From contig SWDT01000142.1 of the NCBI GenBank assembly GCA_009193035.1, positions 19,428 to 83,427 of the forward strand: DNA of 64,000 nt. Reading direction: 5' to 3'. The position numbers and the translations under genes are program-made. This DNA is from Halicephalobus mephisto (lineage: Eukaryota > Nematoda > Chromadorea > Rhabditida > Panagrolaimidae). Under the pieces are notes generated by a model that saw only the letters and a list, made by a program, of their open reading frames with translations, was not told where the DNA came from and did no database searches. Below are positions 12,475-24,429 of this stretch, in pieces (the stretch's first letter is position 1; every line of letters begins with the position of its first letter).

Positions 12475-15192
12475 ATGGGAGATCATTACCACAGTAACTC
12501 CATGCCCCAAGGAAAAGGGTTCACAGGAGGAAATTACGGTTACGCCAACATGCATGTCTGTAACATGTCCCGAGGCTACATCGATCTGACCGACGAAGAA
12601 AGAAAATGTTTAGAAGAACGAAAATATTGGTGTTTTTTACTTTCGAGGTTGGTTTTTTAAAAATTAAATTTTTATTGACAGATGTTTGAAAATTTACGAG
12701 GTTACTCTGGAAAACCATTATTGAATCTGAAATTTATTTCAATTGGCTTCTGAAATCCATTTTTTTAAAAATAGAAAAAATTCAAAATATCGGGTTTCAG
12801 AATGTATTTCATGAAATTTTATTATTTTTAAAATTCAAGAAAACTAATGTGCCTTCCGGCAATTGGACTAACGAGTCCCGGAGTTGTTTTGTCCTTCGAA
12901 ATGAAGGGACCCTGTTTGAGCAAGATGACGAAAATTGATGAGTTCAAGCAGCAAAAAGACAAAAATGCTAATTGAGTTTGTCAATTGAAAGGAAAACAGG
13001 GCTTTCTGGAAGCTCCAAGGGCAACCGTATTTCGTTTTTCAAATCTCAAGACAATAAATTTGAAAAATGATTTTTAAATATTTAAATTTTTGCAAAAAAG
13101 TGAATTTTTAATATTTAAATTTTAAAATTTTAGTTTTAAATATTTAAATTTAAAAAATGAATTTTTAAAATTTAATTTTAAATATTTAAATTTAAAAAAA
13201 TAAATTTGAAAAATGATTTTTAAATATTTAAATTTTGCAAAAAAGTGAATTTTTAATGTTTAAATTAAAAAAAATAAATTTCAAATACTTAAAAATTAAG
13301 AAATTTAATTTTAAATTTTTAAAAATGTTGAAAAAAAATAATTTTAAATATAAAAAACTTAGTTTTGCAGAAGAATGCTTAATTTTAAAATTTTATTAAG
13401 AGTTTAATTTTTTTTTAAATTTTATAAAAAACATTTATTTTAGAAATTTTCAAAATTGAATTTTTCAGTTTTATAAGAAATTTTATTTTTTGAAATTTTA
13501 TAAAAAAAATTTATTTTAGAAATTTTCAAAATTGAATTTTTCAGTTTTATAAGAAATTTTATTTTTTGAAATTTTATAAAAAAAATTTATTTTAGAAATT
13601 TTCAAAATTGATTTTTTTCAGCATTGTTACCTTCTGCGTTTCGATGCTTCTGGTGGTCGTCTGGAGGATAATTGCACATCTGTGTTGTCAGAGAACAGAA
13701 CGGGAAGTGGTAGCTCCGGAGGTGGACAATGTTGGATTCAAACCCCTTCCTGGTGGTCCTCCACAGGTTACTGGATCTGCAGCAAGTAAATCTGATCTGA
13801 ACAGATTGAACATGAAAGAAGAACAAGTTCAAATAGGTTGGATGACAGAAGCGAAGGATTGGGCAGGAGAATTAATTTCTGGACAAAGCATGACAGGAAG
13901 AATATTGGTCGTCCTGGTATTTTTGCTTTCGATTGGATCTTTGATTATTTACTTCATAGATACTTACAAGGACAGTTTTCAAGTCGAAACTTGTATTCCA
14001 TGGTCAGAAAGTCCTACACAACAAATAGATTTGGGATTTAATATTTTTTTTCTTATTTATTTTTTCATAAGATTCATAGCTGCTTCGGACAAAGTGTGGT
14101 TTCTCCTGGATCGGTACAGTTTTGTGGATTATTTCACCATACCCCCGAGTTTCGTGGCGATATATCTGGAAAGAAACTGGATCGGTCTTCGTTTTCTGCG
14201 TGCCCTTCGTTTGATGACAGTGCCTGATATTTTGCAATATTTAAATATTTTAAAAACATCTTCATCAATAAGATTGACTCAATTATTGTCGATTTTTATT
14301 TCTACTTGTTTGGCCGGAGCAGGTGTTATTCATCTTTTGGAAAACAGTGGAGATCCTTGGAAAGATTTCATGAATTCTCACAGAATATCCTATCCTGATT
14401 GTGTTTATTTTTTGCTTGTAACAATGTCTACTGTAGGATATGGTGATATATATTGTACTACTGTACTTGGAAAAGGATTTATGGTATTCTTTATTCTGGG
14501 CGGTTTGGCCATGTTTGCCAGTTATGTCCCCGAAATCGCCGATTTGATTGGTAATCGTCAAAAATACGGAGGAGAATACAAAGGTGAACATGGAAAACGA
14601 CATATTGTTGTCTGTGGATATATCACTTATGAATCTGTGAGCCATTTTTTGCAAGATTTTCTTCATGAAGACAGAGAAGACGTCGATGTAGAAGTTGTTT
14701 TTCTGCACAGGTATGACGTCATTTTTATTGTTGTGGATGATAGAAAAAAATAATTTTAAATATTTAATGCTGTTAGATTTCTGAATTGATGTAATTGCGT
14801 AAGAAATGGAAATTTTTTGTTTATCCAGAAAACAAAATTAAGCACAATAATCATGTATTAACAATTTCGGACCATGTGGACCATATGTGGTACACAACTT
14901 CTGGATGCGACACAATATTTCGTAACAGATTTATTTTTGCAATTTCGGATTTTTTTGTAACTAACAAATACCTCTAGATTGAGCTAGATATTGACGGATT
15001 TGGGCCAGAGGAAAAAAATATATCACTTTGGATCCACGACGCACAACTTTCAAAAATATGAATTTTCCGCAATGCGTTAATAGTCCATATTTGGTCTGTC
15101 ATGTACAGTATGCTTACTGTCTAGCACGTAGAGTGTTTATTTTCGAGATCTGGCTTCTTTACGAAATAACCAAGTAATACGCCGATATCTAT

Positions 15193-15231
<39 letters not shown>

Positions 15232-18200
15232 TTAGTTTTAGTGTCAGTAGGAAGGCAATTCCTCAGATTGTAAGGGATCCTTGCTTCTAATACACCTGTA
15301 TAAAACCAACAATAGAACAAGCAAACCCAAACAGGAAAATAATAATAGCGAAGCAGGATTTTCCGTTTAGGGATTTCATAAAAGATGAAGAAAATAGAGT
15401 TGTTTGATATATAGACGATGTTTAGAATTTAAAAAAGTAGTAAAAAAGTAATAACAAACTTTTTTTCGGCTATAATAAAAAGTTGAAAATCGGAGTTTTC
15501 TGTTCCGAGATTTCATAAGAGATGAAAAAATAAAACTGATATATGAATAACGTCTAGAATTTAAAAAATAGTAATAACAAACTTTTTTCGGCTATAATAA
15601 AAAGTTGAAAATCGGAGTTTTCTGTTTCGAGATTTCATAAGAGATGAGAAAATAGAGTTGTTTGATATATGAATAATGTCTAGAATTTAAAAAATAGTAA
15701 TTTAACTAGTACATAGTTATTTTTGACTACAGTAATGCAACTGATTGATAATCAGGGTTTTTCGCTCTGGAACCACATGAGAGATAAAGAGATAGGACTG
15801 GTTAATATGTGAACAATAACGCCTGAAAATAATGAAAAAGTAATTAATACAGAAATTTCTCCCAAATACAGTAATGCAACTAATTGATAATCAGGGTTTT
15901 TCGCTTCGGGATTGTGCTGTTTGAATTAGTTGTATTTTGGTAAAATTGATTTTTTTAAATTACTTATTTCGGATTTTCAGAGTTGTTCCGGATCTGGAAC
16001 TTGAGGGATTATTCAAACGTCATTTTACGAAAGTGGAATTCTTCACAGGTACGGTAATGGACAGCATAGATCTCTCGAGAGTGAAAGTGGACGAAGCTGA
16101 TGCTTGTCTGGTCCTGGCAAATAAGTACAGTTCGGATCCAGATGCAGAAGATGCGGCTAACATAATGAGAGTCATTTCGATCAAAAATTATTCATCAGAT
16201 ATTCGGGTTATTGTACAACTTATGCAATACCATAATAAGGCATATTTGTTGAATATTCCTAGTTGGGATTGGAGAAGAGGTGATGACGTCATTTGTCTAG
16301 CTGAATTGAAACTTGGTTTTATTGCTCAAAGTTGTCTAGCTCCTGGATTTTCTACAATGATGGCAAATTTATTCGCAATGAGATCCTTTAAAACAGTAAG
16401 TTTATCAATGTCAATATTACTGTATTGTCCACGTTATTAGTGAAAGTCCATTTCAAAACAATTTTAGTCAATTTAAAAATCTTTTCGATCGATTTTAAAA
16501 CAATTGGAATTGATTTCGAAATATTTTTGATAATTTTCGAATTATTTTTGATCGATTTTGAAATAATTGGAATTGATTTTGTAATATTTTCGATCAATTT
16601 CGAAATATTCTGAATTGATTTCGAAATATTTTTGACAATTTTCGAATAATTTTTGATCGATTTTGAAATAATTGGAATTGATTTTGTAATATTTTTGATA
16701 ATTTTCAAATTATTTTTGATCAATTTCGAATTGTTCTGAATTGATTTCGAAATTTTGGAAAAATGCAACAACTTTGTTCCTATGTGATTGTTTTTTAGTC
16801 TCCACATACACCAGAATGGCTGAATGAGTACCTGAGAGGAGCAGGAATGGAAATGTACACTGAAACCCTCTCTCATTCATGTGTAGGATTGACTTTCCCG
16901 GAGGCATCGGAGTAAGTTACGGATAATCCTTTGTTTTGCGTCCTGCGTCCAAAATGAAGTTAATTTTAATTAGAAATTTTGAAAAATAATTTTTTAGTCA
17001 AAACATACTCCAGATTGGCTTAGTTTATATCTTTGTGGAGCTGGAATGGAAATGTACACGGACACATTGTCACATAGTTTCGTTGGCATGACATTTCCTG
17101 CTGCTTCCGAGTAAGATATGCGTGATTTTTTCAGAATATGAGTGATCTTTATTAAAATTAATAATTATAATCTAAAAATTAATGATTTTTTTAGAAAATG
17201 AGTGATTTTTATTAAAATTAAAAATTATAATTTAAAAATTAATAATTTTTATTAAAATTAATAACTATAATCTAAAAATTAATAATTATAATCTAAAAAT
17301 TAATAATTTTTTTAGAAAATTAATGATTTTTATTAAAATTAATAACTATAATCTAAAAATTAATAATTTTTTTAGAAAATTAATAATTTTTATTAAAATT
17401 AAAAATTATAATCTAAAAATTAATGATTTTATTTTAGAAAATTAATAATTTTGTTTTACAAATTTTTAAATTCATTGGAATTGAGTGATTTTTATTTTTA
17501 GAAATATTTAACTTTTTGATTTTTTTAAATTTTAAAATTTATTAAAATTTGAATAATTTTTTTCAAATATGAGTGATTTAATTTAATAACTTTTTTTACA
17601 AAAACTAATTTCATCTGCGTTAATAATACCTTCTAGTTGCATTTTGGATGCTTTTTTAAATTTAATTTTTAAATAAAAATAAAATTTTCAGACTTTTGTT
17701 TACGAGATTGGGGTTGTTGTTGTTGGCGATTGAGTTGAAGGATGACGAAAAAAAAGAATGTAATGTTGCTATTAATCCAGGTCCAAATACGATAATTCAA
17801 CCCCAAACACAGGGATTTTTCATAGCTCAATCTGCAGACGAGGTCAAGAGGGCATTTTACTGGTGTAAACAATGTCATGAAGACATAGTTGATGTTTCAT
17901 TGATCAAAAAATGTAAATGCAAAAATTTGTCATTATTCAGAAAAGGAGGAAAACAAGTCCAATTACTGAAAAGAAGTGCTGCTGCACTACAAAGTGGATT
18001 GGGACAAAAAGCTTCCATTTTAAATCTAGCTTCTAATAATGGATATGTTGGACGAACTGATCCTGATATAATGTGAGTTTAAATTTTGTGTGTTTTCCTT
18101 TGGTAGTGTAGTAGTAGGAATCTGGAACTACCATTGAAGAGACCCAAGTTCGATTCCTGGCCGGAGAATGATAATTTGTTAAATCAACCTTTTTCAATGG

Positions 18201-21200
18201 TGCAGTGGTAGAAATCCATGACTATCACTGAAAAGACCCAAGTTCGGTTCCTAATCTCAATTTAAAATGAATTCTAGCGTGAAATTAGCTCTTTAACGTG
18301 TATTTTACGTATTTTTTTAGAAATATTCCGAGTCAAAAGGCGACAGTGATTAACTTTGATCCTAGATCCGTCGACATAACGAGGGAATTCGAACAACAAG
18401 ATATGAAATACGACAGTACTGGAATGTTTCATTGGTGCCCTGGCAGAAGCATAGAAGAATGTATCCTGGACAGAAGCCAAGCTGCCATGACGGTTCTCAA
18501 CGGACACGTGGTTGTGTGTCTGTTTGCGGACAAGGATAGTCCTCTGATAGGACTTAGAAATTTCATAATGCCCCTTAGGGCTTCGAATTTCCACTATCAC
18601 GAACTAAAACATGTAGTTATTGTTGGTGATGTGGATTACTTAAAAAGAGAATGGAAAACGTTGCATAATTTACCAAAAATTTCAATTTTAAATGTAAGTT
18701 TATATTTTAAAATTAATTTAAATAAAAATTTTAGGGCAATCCATTGTCTCGAGCCGATTTGAGAGCTGTCAACATTAATCTCTGTGACATGTGCGTTATT
18801 GTTTCTGCCAGAATCCCAAATCCTAACGAAGATCCAACTTTGGCGGACAAGGAAGCAATTTTGGCTTCATTGAATGTGAAAGCTATGCAAGTAAGTTGAT
18901 GATTATTTTATCTTATGTCATAAAAGAACAGAAAGGGATGTTGTTATGAAATTGTCTCAACGCGAATATCAGGGATATCATAAGAACTATAGAAACCTAA
19001 GTATTAATTTTGTGACAGTTGTTTCGTAATTATTATTCAAGAATCAAAGAACACGTGAAAATTACAGTAATCAGAATATTGATTTTATGTAACAATTTTT
19101 TCGTAATTGCTATTATGTAATCAGATAACACGTGAAAATTACAGTAATCTGAATATTGATTTTACGTAATAATTGTTTCGTAATTATTATTATGAAATCA
19201 GAGAATACGTGAAAATTACAATAATCAGAATATTGATTTTACGTAAAAGTTTTTTCGTAATTATTACCATGAAATCAAAGAACACGTGAAAATTACAGTA
19301 ATCAGAATATTGATTTTACGTAACAGTTTTTTCGTAATTATTATCATGAAATCAGAGGTCTCGCTGAAGACGAACTCTATCACTTGTATTATAGAATTTT
19401 ACAATTTTCTAAAAATATATTTTTTATGAATTTTGAAATTCCGGAATTAGGGTTACGGGGTACACAGTCCTCTGTTTTTCAAATTCGACAGATATGTGTC
19501 GAAATGTTCGTAAATCTCCGAAAAATCCCATTTTTGATCACAGTAATCTCCTCTAAGAAGGATTATTTGCAGTTGGAATTGTGTAAAAATTAATTTCATA
19601 TATGAATTTCAGTTTGACGACACCCTTGGATTCGGTATGACGAGATCGAACATGGGCGGAATTTCGCCTTTGGGAAGTCCCATTTCTGTTCAAAGAAGAG
19701 GGGCCAGAAGTGGAACCAATGTTCCGATGATAACTGAACTCGTAAATGACTCCAATGTACAGTTCCTGGATCAGGACGACGACGACGATCCAGATACAGA
19801 ATTGTATCTAACTCAACCATTTGCTTGTGGCACTGCTTTCGCGATTTCTGTTTTGGACTCTTTGATGAGTACGGTAAGTATAGAATTTTAAATAATTTTA
19901 TAAAAAAATCAAAAATTAAATTTCTACGAAATGGTCTCAACGCGAAATTCCGAATTTTTCCACTCGAGACCAAAGAATTCGAAATTTAGTTTTTGATTGA
20001 TTTTTAAAAATCTAATCATTTTGAAAATAAAAAAAATTAAATTTCTACGAAATGATCTCAACGCGAAATTTCGAATTTTTCCACTTGAGATCAAAAAGTT
20101 TGAAATTTATTTTTTGATTGATTTTTAAAAATCTAATCATTTTGAAAATAAAAAAAATTAAATTTTCTACGAAATGGTCTCAACGCGAAATTCCGAATTT
20201 TTCCACTCGAGACCATAGAATTCGAAATTTAGTTTTTGATTGATTTTTAAAAATCTAATCATTTTGAAAATAAAAAAAATTAAATTTCTACGAAATGATC
20301 TCAATATAAAATTCCGAATTTTTCCACTCGAGATCAAAAAGTTTAAAATTTAGTTTTTACTTTTTATAAATTTTCAAAAATTTCAGACTTATTTTAACGA
20401 TTCTGCTTTGACGTTGATTAGAACCCTAGTCACCGGTGGAGCTACCCCTGAATTGGAATTGATTCTGGCTGAAGGAGCAGGACTTAGAGGAGGCTACAGT
20501 ACTCCGGAAACCCTTGCAAACAGGGATCGTTGCAGAATTTCACAAATTTCGCTTCAGGACCAACCTTATGAAGGAATTGTGGTAAAAAAAATTAATTTTA
20601 AAAAAAATTTAAAGTGATTTTTAGACGGGATCCACTTATGGCGAAATGTTCAGCATGGCCTTGAAGAAATACGGTCAACTATGTATTGGACTTTACAGAC
20701 TTCACGATCAAGCTTCTCCTGAATCCAACAAACGCTATGTAATCACGAATCCTCCGGCCGAATTGAGACTTCTTTCCAGTGACAGTGTAAGGTTTTAAAA
20801 TTACTTTTTATTTATTTTTAAAATTTATTTTTATTTTTAAAATTACTTTTTATTTATTTTTATATTTTTTATTTTTAAAATTACTCTTTATTTATTTTTA
20901 AAATTTATTTTTATTTAATTTTAAAGATTTATTTTAATTTTTAAAAATTATTTTTATTTAATTTTAAAATTATTTTTTATTTTTAAAATTTATTTTTATT
21001 TTTAAAATTTATTTTTATTTAATTTTAAAATTATTTTTTATTTATTTTTATTCTAAAAATTATTTTTTATTTTAAAATTACTCTTTATTTATTTTTAAAA
21101 GTTATTTTTATTTAATTTTAAAATTATTTTTTATTTTAAAATGACTCTTTATTTAATTTTAAACATTTATTTTAATTTTTAAAAATTATTTTTTATTTTA

Positions 21201-21328
21201 TTTTTAAATTTTTTTTTGTTTTTTAAAATTTATTTTGGGGTTTTTAATGTTTAATTTTTCAGGTTTATGTACTGGAACAGTTTGATCCAGGTCTGGAATA
21301 CGAACCGATGGACAGGATGGCTCCATAA
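12475..21328 (+). CDS. slo-1: SLO-1 large-conductance Ca2+-activated K+ channel (BK)
   Basis: Pore-forming alpha subunit of the BK channel, opened by voltage and cytosolic Ca2+ in neurons and muscle. Exons (+): 12475-12647, 13622-14710, 15981-16395, one of 16799-16911 or 16998-17110, 17692-18072, 18321-18693, 18735-18890, 19613-19873, 20387-20581, 20625-20786, 21263-21328; 1127 aa. Seen: S0 segment spanning exons 1-2, Arg-rich S4 at about 242-263, selectivity filter TVGYGD at 328-333, RCK1 from the end of exon 2, and the calcium bowl [13 protein letters not shown] at 951-963. Closely similar to C. elegans SLO-1 along its whole length. The ATG is the only one giving the conserved N-terminus before the [14 protein letters not shown] motif. 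Large introns hold tandem repeats. Confidence 0.97.
15189..15235. repeat. (TTTA)n microsatellite in slo-1 intron 2
   Basis: About eleven uninterrupted TTTA units. Likely polymorphic between strains. Confidence 0.95.
16445..16765. repeat. GAAATATTTTTGAT-type tandem array, slo-1 intron 3
   Basis: Repeated short units built from TTGATTTCGAAATATTTT, ATTTTCGAATTATTTTTGATC and TTGAAATAATTGGAA fill the intron up to the acceptor region of exon 4a. No coding value; the apparent frames are repetitive Ile/Phe/Asn/Ser strings. Confidence 0.7.
16799..16911 (+). other. slo-1 mutually exclusive exon 4a
   Basis: 113-nt exon with TTTTTAG acceptor and GTAAGT donor, encoding [20 protein letters not shown] and continuing to FPEASE. 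It follows exon 3 in phase 0 and leaves phase 2. Its peptide aligns without gaps with exon 4b. Using both copies would add 226 nt and break the frame, so one must be chosen. The family is known to have alternative exons at this position in the RCK1-RCK2 region. Confidence 0.9.
16998..17110 (+). other. slo-1 mutually exclusive exon 4b
   Basis: 113-nt exon with TTTTTAG acceptor and GTAAGA donor, encoding [20 protein letters not shown] and continuing to FPAASE. Same length and phase as exon 4a, from which it is separated by only 86 nt. It differs from 4a at 10-11 of 38 residues (for example Cys for Arg before GAGMEMY, Phe for Cys after LSHS). It is the closer match to the published worm SLO-1 form I know. 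Confidence 0.9.
17130..17460. repeat. AT-rich tandem array in the intron after slo-1 exon 4b
   Basis: Multiple copies of TAATAACTATAATCTAAAAA joined to TTAATGATTTTTATTAAAAT, spaced about 50-60 bp. It lies immediately downstream of the mutually exclusive pair. Confidence 0.7.
18095..18258 (+). repeat. two tRNA-derived elements in slo-1 intron 5
   Basis: Two adjacent elements (about 18095-18167 and 18190-18258) each carry an A-box-like GGTAGTGTAGTAGTAGG or GGTGCAGTGGTAG and a B-box-like AAGTTCGATTCC or AAGTTCGGTTCC, with ACCCAAGTTCG conserved between them. Anticodon stems pair weakly and T stems are broken, so these are tRNA-derived repeats. They lie in the 248-bp intron between exons 5 and 6 in the sense orientation. 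Confidence 0.55.
18980..19355. repeat. 77-bp tandem repeat, slo-1 intron 7
   Basis: ACACGTGAAAATTACAGTAA recurs at 19051, 19128, 19205 (one change) and 19282, a constant 77-bp period, with flanking partial copies. Each unit also contains GAATATTGATTTTACGTAAC and TTTCGTAATTATTAT. Confidence 0.85.
19918..20350. repeat. 121-bp tandem hairpin repeat (x4), slo-1 intron 8
   Basis: Four copies starting near 19921, 20042, 20164 and 20285. Each carries a six-base stem, GGTCTC...GAGACC in copies 1 and 3 and GATCTC...GAGATC in copies 2 and 4, around a 27-base loop containing TTCCACT. The two arms change together. The same hairpin family is found at 56.7-57.1 kb and in fragments elsewhere. Confidence 0.85.
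20800..21240. repeat. TTTTTATTTAATTTTAAAAT array, slo-1 last intron
   Basis: The final slo-1 intron is almost wholly built of TTATTTTTATTTAATTTTAA-type units, ending 20-30 bp before the TTTTTCAG acceptor of the last coding exon. Confidence 0.75.
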
Positions 21329-22074
21329 AACGACACATGTATCCATAATCTACAGTAATATCTTTTTTCACACATCTTCATTCATCTCCAAACGAAAATC
21401 TCATGACCAAAAAAGTGCCCATTTTAATTAAATTTTATCCAAAAATATGCAAATTTATAAACTAGGATAGGCAAAATAAAAAATTTAAAAAATCCCGTTA
21501 TTTTTTATTTTTCATTAAATTTGAATGTTAAATGACGGTTCTACAACGAATTTATTTTTTGTTTTTTGCGGATTTCAATGATGAACTGTTCTTTTGTAAC
21601 TTTGTTTAAGCACGGATTCTCGGATTTCTCGACCTAATGTGACACAGTTGACAGTCCGGAACCTGCGGATAGCATTTTTGAAAATCTAAAAAAATTCAAA
21701 TATAAAAAAAATTAAAATTAAAAATTATTAAAAAAAATTAAAAATTATTAAAAAAAATTAAAAATTATTAAAAAAAATTAAAAATTATTTAAAAAATTAA
21801 AATCTAAAAAAATTCAAATATAAAAAAAATTAAAATTATTTAAAAAATTAAAAATTATTTTAGAAAAAAGTAAAATTATTTTTAAAAAACATTGAAAATA
21901 AATTTTGAAAATTACTAAAAAGTTTAGAAGTATAAAAAGTTAGAAATTATAAAAAATTAAAAAATTATAAAAATTTTAAAAAATCATAAAATTATATAAA
22001 AATCTTTAAAAAAGTTAAAATTATAAAGATTATAAAAAATTAAAAAATTATAAAGATTTTTAAAAACTTAAAAA
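21329..22074. other. slo-1 / sfrp-1 convergent 3' intergenic region
   Basis: No gene. Starts with slo-1 3' UTR; an AATAAA at about 21474 is a candidate slo-1 polyadenylation signal. From about 21690 it becomes a tandem array of AAATTATTAAAAAAAATTAA units. Confidence 0.6.
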
Positions 22075-24429
22075 TTAATTTACTTTTTCTTGTTTCCATG
22101 GTAGAATCAGTTTTGCGACAGTTTCGTCATCGGTTGTATCATTGGCCATAACCAGGAAATTTCCTTTCGTGATAGGACAAGGACAGCCGTTTTCTCCGAT
22201 ATCGGTGATTTTGATGATTTTTTTGTGGTAATCTTTGGAATTACCACCTTTGAAAATTTTCGATTTTTTAATCATCACATGAGTGCCGTTCAATGGTCGT
22301 AATCTGGCTCGAAGAACTAAAATTATTTTAAATTTAAAAAAATTAAAATTATTTCAAATTTAAAAAATTAGAATAATTTGAAATTAAAAAAATTAAAATT
22401 ATTTCAAATTTAAAAAATTAGAAAGCTAAAAAATAAAATTATTTTAAAATAAAAAAAAACAAGTTAAAATTTAAAAAATTAAAAATATTTGAAAATTATA
22501 GACATTTAATTTTTTTTAAATAAGAAACTTAAAATTTTCGAAAATTAAGAAATTTAGGATTTTTGGAAATCAAAAAATTCAAACCTTTTAAAAATCAAGA
22601 AATTTAAAATTTTCGAAAATTAAGAAATTCAAAATTATTTTAAAATCAAGAAATTCAAAATTTTTGGAAATTAAGAAATTTAAAATTTTCGAAAAATAAG
22701 AAATTTAGGATTTTCGAAAATTAAGAAATTCAAAATTATTTTAAAATCAAGAAATTTAATATTTTTTAAATTAAGAAATTTAATATCCGATCCGACCTAG
22801 GGTTTGACATTGGAACCCGGAATTTGACCGAACAGAAGCAAATGGTCAAAAATCGATAATTCTCACCTATGGAAGATCGGCAAAAATTGTCCAAAATATT
22901 TTCGAAAGTAGAAGCTTGAGAGCAACTTTTACAAACAGATTGTCTTCCAGATGAAGTTCCAGAATGTCCAGGAAATGGTTTAATACACATATCATTATTT
23001 TCAAAACGATCACATCGAAGCATATCTGGCCATGGAAATCCGTATTGTTGCATTCGATTTTCGCAATTTTGTTGGACTTCTTCGCAAAGGGATCTGCATG
23101 GCTTGATCGGTTTGTCGATGTTCGGCAAACAAATAGGGGCAAAAAGAGAACACAAAAATAATTGAGTATTCGGATTACAGTGGAGTTGGACCAAACTTTG
23201 CCAAGCCGTGCTTTGGTCGATGACTTCGTCGATGGTTTCGTGATCCAGCAAGTTCGGCAGTCTCATAGTGTTATACTGTAGAAAAAATTAAAATTAAACT
23301 TTTTCATATTCATTGTCTGGAGGGTTTGTGGTCTTTTAAGACAACTATTTTTATGATGTTATACGGTAGAAAAAATTAAAATTAAAAATCTTCATGTTTA
23401 TTGCCTGAGGGTATATATCCCCTGAGGGCATGTATCACCTGAGAAGCTTTTAGTCTTTTAAGACAACTACTTTTATGATGTTATACGGTAGAAAAAATTA
23501 AGATTAAAAATCTTCATGTTTATTGCCTGAGGGTATATATCCCCTGAGGGCATGTATCACCTGAGAAATTTTTAGTCTGTTAAGATACTCATCCTTAAAG
23601 TGTTCTATCCCTTGAGACATTTACTCCCTGAGGTTTTTGATCTTTTAATATATATCCCCTCAGGCAATTGTGGTCATTTGGGTGTTTTGTTCTTGATTTC
23701 TTGAATTTTTTAAACCATTTTTCGTAACTCAAGATACTAAACGGAACTAGATGGAAAAAAGTACGTGGAAATTTAAAAATTTTTAAAGACATTTGGTTTC
23801 CGATTTCACAATACTGATTTTATTTTTTATTTTTCATATCGATAGTTTTGGTAGCCAGATTAACCTAATATGGTAATCAAGATAAAAAAAATAATCTAAA
23901 GAAATTTCGAAATTAGGAACCAAATGCCCTGAGGGGGTGGAATTCTAATAATATAATTTCTTAATTTCTGGATCAGTTTTTTGATCTTTATTAGTATATT
24001 AAAAATCATTGAAATTGATCCAAAAAAATTTCAATTTTTTTAAATTTTAAAAAAGTGAAAATCAGGTGCCCTGAGGAGTGGAATTCTGATAATATAATTT
24101 CTTAATTTCTGGATCAGTTTTTTGATCTTTATTACTATATTAGAAATCATTGAAATTAATCCAGAAAAATTTCAATTTTTTAAATTTTAAAAGAGTGAAA
24201 ATAAGATGCCCTGAGGGGGTGAAAATCCCCAAGGGGCACATGTTATATAATCCAGGACAATCCCTACCTGAATACCGTAACAGAGAGAAAGAGCCTTGGG
24301 GATTTCGACGCATTTACTAGAAGCGGGTCTGTCTGAATTCAAAATCGCCCAGGGATCGCTGAAGTAACTCTGCTGGGACGCCACCGGAGTAATCAACAAT
24401 AATATTCCAAAAAATTTAAAATAAATCAT
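22075..24429 (-). CDS. sfrp-1: Secreted frizzled-related protein (Fz CRD + NTR)
   Basis: Secreted Wnt-binding modulator. Exons (-): 24429-24268, 23275-22867, 22316-22075; 270 aa. Seen: signal peptide in the first 18-19 residues (MIYFKFFGILLLITPVAS), then a frizzled cysteine-rich domain running across the exon 1/2 junction with the hallmark CYGIQYNTMRLPNLLDHET spacing, CNPNTQLFLCSLFAPIC, and PCRSLCEEVQQNC; then a netrin-like (NTR) domain from about residue 180 ending in a basic/hydrophobic tail. No transmembrane segment follows, which separates it from frizzled receptors. In C. elegans SFRP-1 limits anterior Wnt activity and neuronal migration; a like role is inferred. The long intron 1 contains tandem repeats that include decoy copies of the exon 2 acceptor. 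Confidence 0.93.
22318..22800. repeat. A-rich tandem array, sfrp-1 intron 2
   Basis: Units such as TTAAGAAATTTAAAATTTTC and ATTTCAAATTTAAAAAATTA fill the intron between the CRD and NTR exons. Confidence 0.7.
23276..23600. repeat. tandem repeat containing decoy 3' splice sites, sfrp-1 intron 1
   Basis: The exon 2 boundary GTTATACTGTAGAAAAAATT (acceptor reads CTACAG on the minus strand) is echoed upstream as GTTATACGGTAGAAAAAATT at about 23357 and 23479, 122 bp apart. In both echoes the acceptor AG has become CG. Units also include CCTGAGGGTATATATCCCC and TTTTAAGACAACTA. Confidence 0.75.
23920..24230. repeat. about 140-bp tandem repeat with GCCCTGAGG, sfrp-1 intron 1
   Basis: Two full copies and one partial copy beginning with TGCCCTGAGG at about 23924, 24067 and 24206; units share GGAATTCTRATAATATAATT, TTTCTGGATCAGTTTTTTGA and ATCATTGAAATTRATCCA. 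Confidence 0.8.

Noticed and set aside
14714..14721. TGACGTCA at the slo-1 exon 2 donor, with similar words in coding exons near 16282, 30175 and 58330, as CRE sites
   Set aside because: Coding constraint (Asp-Asp-Val and similar codons) and splice context explain them; only the pair in the SLMAP/TAF3 promoter is in a regulatory setting.
18980..19355. CRISPR-like array from constant 77-bp spacing
   Set aside because: Whole units are similar, not a short repeat separated by unique spacers, and it lies in a eukaryotic intron.
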